NCBI GenBank assembly: GCA_030052745.1
Contig: JANBVO010000003.1
Coordinates: 1,984,001-2,048,000, forward strand
Source: Pleurostoma richardsiae
Taxonomy: Eukaryota; Ascomycota; Sordariomycetes; Calosphaeriales; Pleurostomataceae
Direction: 5' to 3'
Length of the DNA: 64,000 bases
The position numbers and the translations under genes are program-made. This document shows positions 1 to 9,500 of the stretch, in pieces. The notes below the pieces were generated by a model, which saw only the letters and a list, made by a program, of their open reading frames with translations, did not search any database and was not told the DNA's origin. Numbering within the stretch: the first letter of the stretch is position 1; each line of letters opens with the position of its first letter.

Positions 1-444
1 TGCCAGCTGCGGCAGGGGCAGCAACACCGAAGGCGAAGACGTGCTATTCCAGGGTCAGCCAGGAAACTTAAGGCCGTTTAATAGCTGATAGCGAAAGGCT
101 TACCGCCATGACGTCCTGTAGAATGGCTTGTTAGTAATTCATGATTTCCGGATGAGCGGCCGTCATACATGTCTACGACGCTTCTCCTCCACACGAGCAA
201 TCTCAAAATCCTCATCCGTAACCTCAAGATGAGCCCTCATCTGCTCCAGGGCTTCTGTCGTAATGGTATCGATGCCCAGTTCCTTCTCGCTCTCAGCGAG
301 GCCGAGCCAGAGCTTGCGCCAGGTCGAGTGCCGAGATCGCTGACTGAAGAGCTTGGACATGGCGGGGCTGCAGTAGCGGGTAGTGAGAGAGGTCTGGTAG
401 CTGTCGAATGGCGAGTTGCCACTCACGGGTGTTTGGGTCGCCAT
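1..444 (-). CDS. ADE13: Adenylosuccinate lyase, N-terminal part (runs off left edge)
   Basis: Adenylosuccinate lyase acts twice in purine synthesis, releasing fumarate from SAICAR and from adenylosuccinate; it is a cytosolic tetramer of the fumarase/aspartase superfamily. Three exons can be read on the minus strand: 444-169, 115-104 and 43 to the window edge. Exon 1 gives the family N-terminus, with residues like SRYCSP(A/E)MSKLFS, a TWRKLWLGLAESEKELG segment and the run EEKRRRH. The 12-nt exon 2 encodes DVMA and exon 3 continues HVFAFG then PAAAG, rebuilding the conserved RRHDVMAHVH-FG block. All junctions are in phase and have GT and AG ends; intron 1 carries an ACTAAC branch site. The first in-frame ATG is at 444; the ORF upstream of it has no ATG. 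The catalytic core lies beyond the window. Very secure as a family call. Confidence 0.92.
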
Positions 445-1238
445 CTTGGATCTCGGCTTTGACGTGGTCACCTAGGTTAATTGACTAGAGGTGTTGTGAG
501 GCGATGCGTCGAAGATAGGTAGGTATATAGTCGACGACCGAGTCAGGTTGTGGGAAATTTTCAAACGTCCTCCAACTCTCGCCGAGGCAGTGGGTGAATC
601 CGGCGCCATCAGCCCCAATGAGATCCATTCAAGCTTTTAGGGTGTTTTTACGGGCACTAATGTGCGGGGTGTGTGTAACTTAGAAGTGTGTCTATTGTAT
701 GTGGGGAGATTGTTGCGTCGATGATCAGGCGCAGGGCGCTCCGCACAATACCGCTTGGGTAGCCTGATTCCACGGGCAAAAGGCAAAAACCGTCGGTTTC
801 TCCGGCGAACAGACACGACCGCATCGGACATGTGGAGGAGAGCAATCAAGGCTGAAGCGGATTACCTACCAACGTAACTAGGTATTCATTTACTTACAAT
901 AGTATTCTCGCCAATCCACTACCCATTTGCTGATTGCCAATATCTTATCCTGGGAATTCTATGGCTCGTACAACAGCCCTACGCAACGACTCGGTCATGA
1001 AGCAACTTACCTATTCAATTCGGCGAGTGCGTCTACCCCGCCCAAAATGCACTTACCGGGGCTGTCTGGGCTCTCAAGTCTGGGGCGCTTGGGCTGAACA
1101 GCGATAACTACATGCACTATAAATAATTATTGGTAAGACAACCAGGCACGGTCACGAGCTTTGCGGTAACCATAACGACATCTTGTCCTCCCAACGCTCC
1201 CTCCCCATCGCAGGCCACAGCCGAACGCCAGCATTGGC
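445..1238. other. Divergent intergenic region, ADE13 / amino-acid transporter
   Basis: About 0.8 kb between two divergently transcribed genes, so it must hold both promoters and 5' UTRs. Short ORFs on both strands match nothing and show no conserved motif. No clear TATA box was seen. Confidence 0.5.
540..545 (-). promoter_or_regulatory. TGACTC motif upstream of ADE13
   Basis: TGACTC reads on the minus strand about 95 nt upstream of the ADE13 start codon. In yeast, Bas1 and Gcn4 recognise TGACTC-type sites in purine-pathway promoters, and Gcn4/CPC1 factors exist in filamentous fungi. The site and its position are seen; its use here is inference, and a 6-mer can occur by chance. Confidence 0.25.
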
Positions 1239-3437
1239 TTGGACATTACAGCACTTACATCATCTGCCGGACCGGCTGCGGATACCAGTGATTCGTCGGC
1301 CGGGCTTGAGACGGAGAGACAGAGTAGCGCTTGGGCTAGGGAAGTGGATCGGGGCCGAAGAGGCCAAATTCCGCAATCGCCGCATCCTTCTCCTCTTGCG
1401 AACGTCTCCTCATCGACGCCTGCGGCCGACCGCTCCACGACGACAACGGCAAAGACCAACCCGCTTTCAATTAGATCGAGATCCGAAGCCAGCCCTGACG
1501 TCCAGGTTCCTAGCGCCCCGTATTCTAGCCTGGCTATGACCGGATATTCGTCGATATCACATGGGAGCTCCCAGGTCTCTGGACCGGAGGGCAATATGGC
1601 ACGGTATGCCCCCTCAAGACATCGCGCTGTCTCTGAATATCGGCCGGTCGATGGCTAATGATGATATTTTCGGACAGACAAGTAAGAGGTCGGAGTCCGA
1701 GGCATGGAGGTGGTCAGGCTTCCATGCTGAGTAGCAACATCAATCTGCTTAATACGAGTACGTCCGCCGTGTCGCATCTTGCTTGAAGGAGACACATCCT
1801 GACGGTATGGAAACAGTTGTTGGCGCAGGAACCCTAGCTATGCCCCTGGCCATGTCGCATATGGGAATCACGCTGGGCACCATCGTGATTCTCTGGTCAG
1901 GCTTCACATCTGCCTTCGGGCTCTATCTTCAGGCTCGATGCGCCAGGTACCTCGACAGGGGCAACTCGTCGTTCTTCGCCCTGTCACAAATAACGTACCC
2001 GAATGCTTCGGTCGTCTTCGATGCAGCAATCGCCATCAAGTGCTTCGGCGTCGGCGTATCCTATTTAATCATCATCGGCGACCTGATGCCCGGTGTCATC
2101 CTGGGCTTTGACAGCCGTGCCGAGCACCTTCCGTACCTGGTTGACCGGAACTTCTGGATCACGGCATTCATGCTGCTTATCATCCCTCTGAGCTTTCTGA
2201 GGAGGCTCGATTCACTCAAGTACACCAGCATTATTGCCCTGGTGTCGATCGGATATCTGATTGTCCTCGTGGTGTATCATTTCGCGGCTGATTCGATCGC
2301 CGAGAGGGGAGAGGTCTCTGTCGTGGCCTGGCAAGGGCCAGTCGCTTTCCTGAGGAGCCTGCCAGTAGTTGTATTTGCCTATACGTGCCATCAGAATGTA
2401 GGAGACTTCACTTCGGTGTTAACGACCCTGCGCTGACTCTTTCAACAGATGTTCTCAATCTTGAACGAGATTGCGGATAACTCCCCAGCTAGGTACGGTG
2501 CTCTCACGCTACGTGTTGTCGAACACCTTACTGACGTTTACTAGCATCGTCGGCGTCATCTCCACCAGCATCGGCTCAGCAGCGAGTATCTATATCCTAG
2601 TCGCCATTACTGGATATCTTACTTTCGGCAGCAACGTAGTGGGCAATATCGTCTCGATGTGTGAGTCTCGTGCTTGAATATGCCGGATTAGTAACCCACA
2701 GTCAACTAACGCCATATCATCTAGACCCGCCTTCAGTTGCGTCGACAATAGGCAAGGCCGCAATCGTCATCCTCGTCTTGTTCAGCATCCCACTCCAAGT
2801 ACACCCCTGTAGGGCTTCACTCGATGCCGTGCTCAGGTGGCGGCCGAATCGTTCACAGAACAACGGCCGGGCCTCTTCGCCTTCTGGCACATCCCTCCTA
2901 CCGACTTCAGGCCCGACTGATAGCCACGGCGCCCCAGCCGCACCGATGTCCGATCTGCGCTTCGCCGTCCTGACCACCTGTATCATCGTGCTTAGCTACA
3001 TGACAGCCCTCGCCGTCAGTAGCTTTGACCGTGTTCTTGCCTACGTTGGTAGCACAGGCTCGACTTCGATCTCGTTCATCCTTCCGGGCCTGTTCTACTA
3101 CAAGATCAGCGACCCGGATAGCATCCATCACCAGCGCCTCACTAAAGAAGACGACGACGTTCGCGCCAATACCGGCGAGGATGTGGATGAAGATGACGAC
3201 ACCGGCGTGCTCGGCGCTAGCATATCCAGCATCCAGTCTGGCGTGAGCGCGGCTAGTGGCCGCAGCGCGGGGGCTGGCAGGACCTCCCGGTGGAGGTGGA
3301 GGCGCAAGTGGAGGTGGGACCTTGAGCACATCGAGCACGGCGTCCTGAGGAAGGGCGCATTGTGTCTCGCGATATACGGGCTCTGCGTAATGGTGGTCTG
3401 CCTAATCATGAACACGTTCGTGGTCGTCAGCCACTGA
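1239..3437 (+). CDS. Amino-acid transporter, AAAP/AVT family (vacuolar type)
   Basis: Predicted integral membrane amino-acid transporter of the auxin/amino-acid permease family, related to yeast vacuolar Avt proteins. Six exons fit in phase: 1239-1603, 1678-1757, 1817-2397, 2449-2492, 2545-2660 and 2725-3437, giving 632 residues. The first 120 or so residues are Ser/Pro-rich and cytosolic in character. The core starts at the junction of exons 2 and 3 with SSNINLLNTIVGAGTLAMP, the family's first membrane segment, followed by about ten more hydrophobic segments. Conserved pieces include YLIIIGDLMPG, PLSFLRRLDSLKYTS and TCHQNMFSILNE; the last is restored by removing intron 3. A long acidic then Trp/Arg-rich loop (exon 6, about 3130-3330) precedes the final hydrophobic segment. 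Exon 1 is the least certain part: its phase and splice sites fit, but it has no conserved domain. Substrate and membrane are inferred from family. Confidence 0.88.
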
Positions 3438-4059
3438 GAGAAGACGAGCAAGAGTGGGCATGAGAAGCATGCCTTGTACCTTCATTATGCATTTTCTGGG
3501 AGTCAGGAAAGATATTGGCAATCCGATCCTTTCAAGGTGTGTCTGGCGTCCATTTAGGGGTTGCTTTGCGGTATATGGGACGTTTGGATACCGATACAGA
3601 TGCGCTTAGAGATAGATGTCACGCAACTGAGTTCATTCTATCCTCCTCTTGTGTTGCGCTGCTGTTTGACAGGGTTACTCGGCCGAGGATATCAAGCTAT
3701 TGTTGCGCCGTTTCGTCTGCCTGTTGCTCCTTTCCGCTTCGATAAATGGTCCCCAGCAGTTGTGAGTCTGACGAAGTCCTCTACCCTCCGTGCGGCGTAA
3801 ATGACATAAGATAGGATACTTCCATTGAGCGAGATAGCACGTCACCCACACCACCAGTGTATGAGGCTCATGAAGAGATAGATCCCTTGTCATGCAGTCG
3901 GTTTAAGAAATCCATTTCGATCCCGACGCTGGTCGATTCAAATTCCCCATATGGTACAGAAGCCACAAGTCGATAACGCCTCCCAATGCCTTTCTCTTTG
4001 TACAGAAGTATGCAAATATGGAAACAGCAAGAGTCGCAGAAGTTGTAGTGAATAAGTCT
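3438..4059. other. Convergent 3' region
   Basis: The transporter and MRPS16 genes converge here. The stretch should hold both 3' UTRs and terminators. Short ORFs are not convincing and nothing else was seen. Confidence 0.5.
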
Positions 4060-4559
4060 TCATGCCTTCTGGCCCTGCGCGGTCTCCCCGTGCATCGCCT
4101 TCATCGCCTGCGCCGCCGTGCTGCCTGGTCGATATTTTGGGGCGATAATCCCCACCTAGTTGGAGAATGTCAGCATTCGTCTCTTTTGCGACCTTCGCTT
4201 CATCCTCCGTGCTCGACCTACCATCGACAGTAGCCTCCAGGCAGTGTCAGTGGGCTGCGCGCCGACGCCTATCCAGTACTTCGCTCTCGTCACATCCAGC
4301 TTGATATCCTTGTGCAGCTTCCCCGAGTCCTCGTACGGGTCCGGCTTCGGTATAGGGTCGTAGGTGCCGATGACCTCGAGGGGCTTGCTGTTGCGGGCCG
4401 TCCTGTCACGGGCGCAAGCAGAATCAGCAGGACTGGTCTAAAGGACCGTCTCGGTATGGTGGCGAAAGTAGGGGATTATTACCTTGCATGAGCTACGACG
4501 ATGTTATAGAAAGGCTGGTTCCTCCGCCCAAAGCGGGCAAGGCGGATCTTGACGACCAT
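4060..4559 (-). CDS. MRPS16: Mitochondrial small-subunit ribosomal protein bS16m
   Basis: Component of the mitochondrial ribosomal small subunit, bacterial S16 family. Three exons on the minus strand: 4559-4483, 4402-4222 and 4155-4060, 117 residues. The start MVVKIRLARFGRRNQPFYNI is the classic S16 N-terminus and covers the rRNA-binding strand; the second exon carries KPLEVIGTYDPIPKP, DIKLDVTRAKYWIGVGAQP and WRLLSM, all typical of fungal MRPS16. Junction phases are consistent, and removal of intron 1 restores the family sequence AHARTARNSKP. Exon 3 encodes a short basic tail ending GETAQGQKA. No obvious cleavable presequence is visible, as in other S16m proteins. The gene is divergent from the epimerase gene, with 374 bp between start codons. 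Confidence 0.95.
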
Positions 4560-4933
4560 GGCTGGGGCGGCTGAACAGGAGAACTGTCTGGCTTGGTGAT
4601 ATTCGCGGTTCAATCTGCTGCACGGTTTTGCAGTCGCGAGGTTCCGGCCCGGACAGGTACCGCGGGCCCCACAAAATTGGACAGTTAATCGGAGGCCGGC
4701 TTTTCCGCTCCAACCAATCAGGAGCACCAATTACTTTAGTCACCACCCGGAAGCATTTACAGGTCCCCAGTGATGTCAGTTGTTGCATCAAGCGCATACC
4801 CACTAACATCAGGATATATTACGTTCAGCCGGAGATTCCTCCTCCCGTAGGCATTTCTCTTCTTCTTAGACCGCAATACTATCATCATCGAACTCATCTG
4901 AACGTCAACATTGCAGAGGAAGTCTCGCAGATC
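4560..4933. promoter_or_regulatory. Bidirectional promoter region, MRPS16 / NNR1
   Basis: Only 374 bp separate the two start codons, so both promoters share this interval. No recognisable TATA box was seen. A bidirectional arrangement of a mitochondrial ribosomal gene and a metabolite-repair gene is inferred from position alone. Confidence 0.55.
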
Positions 4934-6189
4934 ATGATGGCTTTGAAGGTTCGCGCATGTCCCGTCGGCTCGGTTGTCGGTAGTGCTGTGACACTGACTA
5001 GACTAATAGACACTCTCGGCAAAGGCTGCCGCCGCGCTGGACAAGGACCTCATGAGCACCGGCGCATTTTCCATTGACCAGCTTATGGAGCTCGCCGGCC
5101 TCTCTGTGTCCCAAGCTGGTATGTGGTCCGCATGATGCTAGGCCCTTGGCCCATCGTGCCGTCGTCCGGCATGTCTGGCTGACGTACCCGGTTTCCAGTA
5201 TACAGAGTCCATCCACCCAGCAAGGGCCGCAATGTCCTCGTTGCCTGCGGCCCTGGCAACAATGGTCCGTGATCTTTGTCTTCGTTCCCACGTACGGTTA
5301 CTGACCTTGATCTCAGGGGGCGACGGACTAGTGGCAGCTCGGCATCTGTGGCATTACGGCTACCACCCGACCATCTACTACCCGAAGCGCAGCAAGAGCG
5401 AGCTCTATCAGGTAGGTCTGTTGTGCTGCCCACCCTCTGCTGTGTTTGGTCGCCGGCAAGTGCCTTAGTCCTCCTATTTGTGGTTACACTTGCTGCACCT
5501 CGTCGCGACTTCTCACTGTAGTCTTCGATATGGAGATTGTCATTCCTTGTCGTGTACTCTCTTTTTCAGCGGCTCGTGTACATGCTGTCCTCCAACCCCT
5601 CCTGCTCTGCATGTTTTTTTTTCGACAGGTCCACTCATCGTTTTCCTAGCGGTTGACCAAGCAACTGGAAGACCTTGACGTTGCTTTTGTCGATGACTTT
5701 TCCAGCGCTCTGAAGACGACAGACCACGTTGTCGACGCTATCTTCGGTTTGTCTCTCGACTCAGGGAGGACCCTCAGGCAGTCCAGCTGATTATCGTAGG
5801 CTTCAGCTTCTCCGGCGAAGTCCGCGAGCCGTTCCCTGCTGTCATCCGAGCCCTCGAGGAGACCAAGCTTCCCGTGACGTCCGTAGATGCCCCATCCTCG
5901 TGGGATATCGAAGAGGGACCTCCGAAGACAGGGTTAGGTAGCGGATTCAATCCTACTGTTCTCGTCAGCTTAACCGCACCGAAACCTCTAGCCAAGCATT
6001 TCAAAGGTCGCCACTTTATCGGTGGAAGGTGCGCACCTCCTGTCCTTCACCATCAAGTGAGCTGGGTGATACTAAGTCGGCCACAGGTTCGTCGCGCCAT
6101 CGATTGCTAAGAAGTATGACTTCGACCTTCCGGAATACGAAGGAATCGACCAGGTCGTGGAAGTCGGCGCCAGCGGGCAGAAATTGTGA
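4934..6189 (+). CDS. NNR1: NAD(P)H-hydrate epimerase (YjeF_N domain)
   Basis: Metabolite-repair enzyme that interconverts the R and S forms of hydrated NADH/NADPH so that a partner dehydratase can restore the cofactor; orthologue of yeast NNR1 and human NAXE. Seven exons fit in phase: 4934-4948, 5010-5118, 5199-5264, 5317-5411, 5650-5746, 5800-6028 and 6087-6189, giving 237 residues, normal for the family. Visible motifs are [19 protein letters not shown] near residue 20, the phosphate-binding CGPGNNGGDG (split by an intron), [17 protein letters not shown], the catalytic-region [11 protein letters not shown] and SLTAPK. Exon 1 encodes only MMALK, and its donor (GTTCGC) is weak, so the very N-terminus is less sure; either of two adjacent ATGs could start. 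Intron 4 is long (238 nt) and contains a T-rich run. The call rests on family motifs. Confidence 0.93.
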
Positions 6190-6272
6190 AGAGCGAAGTT
6201 GCTGCGACGGGGTCCCGGAGCAGATCCCTGGGATGCTAGTAGCCCTCGGTCCTGCACCGCCGACCCCAGATG

Positions 6273-6542
6273 TCATATGACAGCACAGCCTCCCGAGATG
6301 CTGTTGGGGCAGACGGGGCTAGGACAGAAGCCGTCTGGCATCTCCTCCAGCTCAGTGTTCTTGCCGTCCGGGCAGGCCACCAGCGGCGGATGGAACCGGT
6401 TGCAGAACTCGACGAAGATGAGGTATTCTTTCCTGCAGACAGGGCATCTGGCAGTGTGCTCCGTGCACATGAAGACCGTGGGTTCAGGTATCTCCAAGAC
6501 AATGTGAAGATGATTGACTCGACTGTGGACCGGCACGAGCAT
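6273..6542 (-). CDS. Small cysteine-rich hypothetical protein
   Basis: An 89-residue ATG-to-stop ORF that ends 84 nt from the convergent epimerase gene. The C-terminal two thirds hold eight cysteines, including CTEHTARCPVCRKEY, then FVEFC, ACPDG and FCPSPVCPN, a spacing that could bind zinc or form disulphides. There is no signal peptide. It resembles, in style only, the many short Cys-rich fungal proteins of unknown function. It may be one exon of a longer gene, because the first 30 residues look less protein-like. I cannot name a family; the Cys spacing and codon regularity are the only support. Confidence 0.42.
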   Translation of the reverse strand: MLVPVHSRVNHLHIVLEIPEPTVFMCTEHTARCPVCRKEYLIFVEFCNRFHPPLVACPDGKNTELEEMPDGFCPSPVCPNSISGGCAVI

Positions 6543-9500
6543 CGTTGAACATCAAGATGCGTGTTGTCTCTGTTATCCAGGAATGGCTCGACCATATAAG
6601 GGTACAGGTACCTTGCTGCAAGGTAGGTAGATACCTTAGGACAACCTCTGGGCCGTGGCTGGCTCCTCGCCTTACTGTCCCTCGTCTGGCCGCTATCTGG
6701 CCTCTGTTTTCCTCCGGAAACAAACACTCACTGCTCGAGTGCTGGGGAGGCTCCGGTTTTCTAGAACGGTCCTGAACGGTGATGAAGCCGGCCGGGGTGC
6801 CGAACGGAGGCGGCGCTATTATGACCACCTGCTTGGCAGCTGCCTCTCCACCGGCGGGCTTCGCCACAGGGCGAAGAGGAGGGGCTGACTGGGGGAAACA
6901 CAACGGCGTCACCAGCTGTAGGGCAGATGGTGGCGAATTCGGAGCATTCTCGCATGTAAACGGACTGAACGGGGGATCGTTCAAACAGGACAGAAGACAG
7001 TCACGGCCGGTGAACGGCGCAAGAGGGAGGGAAATGGCCATTTTGCGTATATATTCAGTGTCTTGCGCTTTCGACTTTTTCACCCCCTTCTCCAGCCCCA
7101 GTGCGGGCTCCTCAAAAGGACATGAGTCGGAGCAAAAGCTCCCTACAGGCTCTGATTGGCCGGGGCGTCAGGCGGCGCTTACAGCATCGACCTCCATTGC
7201 ACGTAAGATACGTACCTAGTGGCTGCGAGGTCTAGAACCACTCGATCGCTGCTGGAGCTGTGTCAACAGCCAAATCGCCGCGTCCCGCGACCGTTTCTTT
7301 TTTTTCTTTTACTTTTTTTGCGCGCACAGATTTCAGAAAAGCGTTTTCTTCCATAATATCCGAGGATGGCAGTGAAAAGGCGTTGGCGACGGCCTCCGGA
7401 GTCCCTCCGGTGGCGACAACGCGGCGTCGCGGAACCCCAAGGCTTGAAGGAGCGCGGCGCAACCGCTTATCCCGGTGGCGTGATGCTCCGCGCCTTCGTG
7501 GGCTCAACATCAACGGCGTGGGCTTGAGCTTGAGACGAAGGAGGGCTTCAGAGAAAGCGAATGGAAGCTTCCGCGTAACGACGCTTTCTCACCGAACCCT
7601 TCGGTCTGATGCCGCCCTGCCGGGCCGGAGCCCTTTTCTACATCTCCAGCCTCTCCCAAGGCCCGGGTCTCTCCGCTTAGGGGACCCTTGTGATACGTTG
7701 GAACTAAACGGTAGCCTGCTGCCCCCATTGACACACTAAATGGGCCCGGGAATGCCCCCTTTTTGCACCAAAATGCCCGAGACCCCACCTTACGACGACC
7801 ATCCATCTTAGAGGCAAACGGCAGGAATGGGATTTCGATGGTAACCGCAAAGCACCACTGCGCTGGGGATGACGATATCGCTCGCCGGATGGTAATGTGG
7901 CCGGTACATCGTTACTCTCTGTTCCACACTGGGTAAAGGAGAGGGATGAGGAATGCGTGTCATGTCAGCCTTGCAGTGGGGGAGTCCATCACGAGCCGTT
8001 CGGCACCAGCTTCGATCTTGAACCCCGCATGGGCAGCATCAGGCCGAAACCCACTTCAGCCTCTTCAACAGAAGACGGTGCCGTCGCTGAGGCAAGCGAC
8101 GTGCTGCCGTCACAGCTTTGTCACATTTGGTGTTCACTCCCAGGCAGCCATAGTATGTGGCATGTCTTCGATGGTGCCCTCCTCCACTTGGCCGCGATAA
8201 TCATGAAGCATTCTTAGACGACGACGCGGTGGGCTCGTCATTGCTGTGCGGAGTCGCGACAGAAACTACAATCATGCTGCCGTAATGGCCACGACAGAAA
8301 AACATGCATCCGCCACGAATGGGATCGGCTCGCAGCACTCCTGCAGGATCCTCTGGGCCGTTTGCTGGCTTGCGGAGTACATCCGTACGTCAATCAGCGT
8401 CCCGCCGTTGCAGGGCTACAGGGCCTTGGGTGCATAGCATTGGCGGTCAGAGGGCGCTACCTGCGGGAAAGCAAGTTCCTTGCACATGATATATGACTAG
8501 GGCCAAAGCGGAGGCACCCTGCAAGTCATCATCTTCGGTTCGATAGGTAGGCATGCGACGTGGATGTCTCTGGCCGAAGTGCCGTGCCGTCGTATGGTGC
8601 ACCTGCAGACGCCCTGTGGCCATACGATGCCGGTTGTCGTTATCGGGGCGGCCCTCGGTATGCGTTGGACCGACTCGCTCCTCTTGTCATCATGAAATTC
8701 AACTTTTTCTCTCCTTGACCAGCGCGGAAAGATCCCGGCTGGAAAGCACGTGGGTATACGGCACGCGTACAGGAGGAGTCGCTTCTACAGGCGAAGTTCT
8801 CTGAGAAGTCGGCCGGGAGATGGTTTTCTTCAGGCGGGCCGATGTCCAGATTCGTATTTACGGCTGGCCTGTGGTGAAGTGCCAATCTCTTTGCCCTGAT
8901 ACGGCGAGGTGCGCTGGTACGTTAACTTATTACGTTGCTCAGCTGGGTTAGTAGCTGGCCGGGTTCAGGTCCGTTCAGATATCCACCAATCCGACCATGC
9001 GATAGGCGAATGCGCAAAACCCCAGATCTTCTTGCTAACGTTGGCTTCTGAAATGGCGCGCCTCCGGTTCGCCGGAGCATTTGGTACGGAATCTCTGGCA
9101 TATCTCACTTTGCAGGCTAAGGCACCGGACAATCTGGAGAGTCGGAGAGGCTGGGCAGACTGGAGCGTAAGAGTGCCTACGTGCTGTTTTGGCCATTGTC
9201 GCGTCATTCTCCCGGGCGCATTCTCAGCGCACAAGAGAAGCCACGTATGCTGCTGATTTGCCTTTTTCGCCTTCGACCTTGTTGTCCGGAGTGGGAGGCT
9301 GGGATTCCCGGGATTCCGTTGACGTGTAGATGTGTGGCGGCCCGGCCTCTTGCGAGAAAGTGGCGGCTTCGGGTGGTCTCATTGGACTCGGTGCTGCCGA
9401 GCCACAGCGGAGCGGAACGTTCGCCACTCGGGAGTACGCCCTTACCCCGAAATGGAAGCTTCTCATTGGCTCCGCCACACTGGAGTTCACTCGACGTCTC

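Noticed and set aside
1127-1594. 155-codon minus-strand ORF
   Set aside because: Overlaps exon 1 of the transporter on the other strand and has no recognisable feature. The plus-strand exon is in phase with the conserved core.
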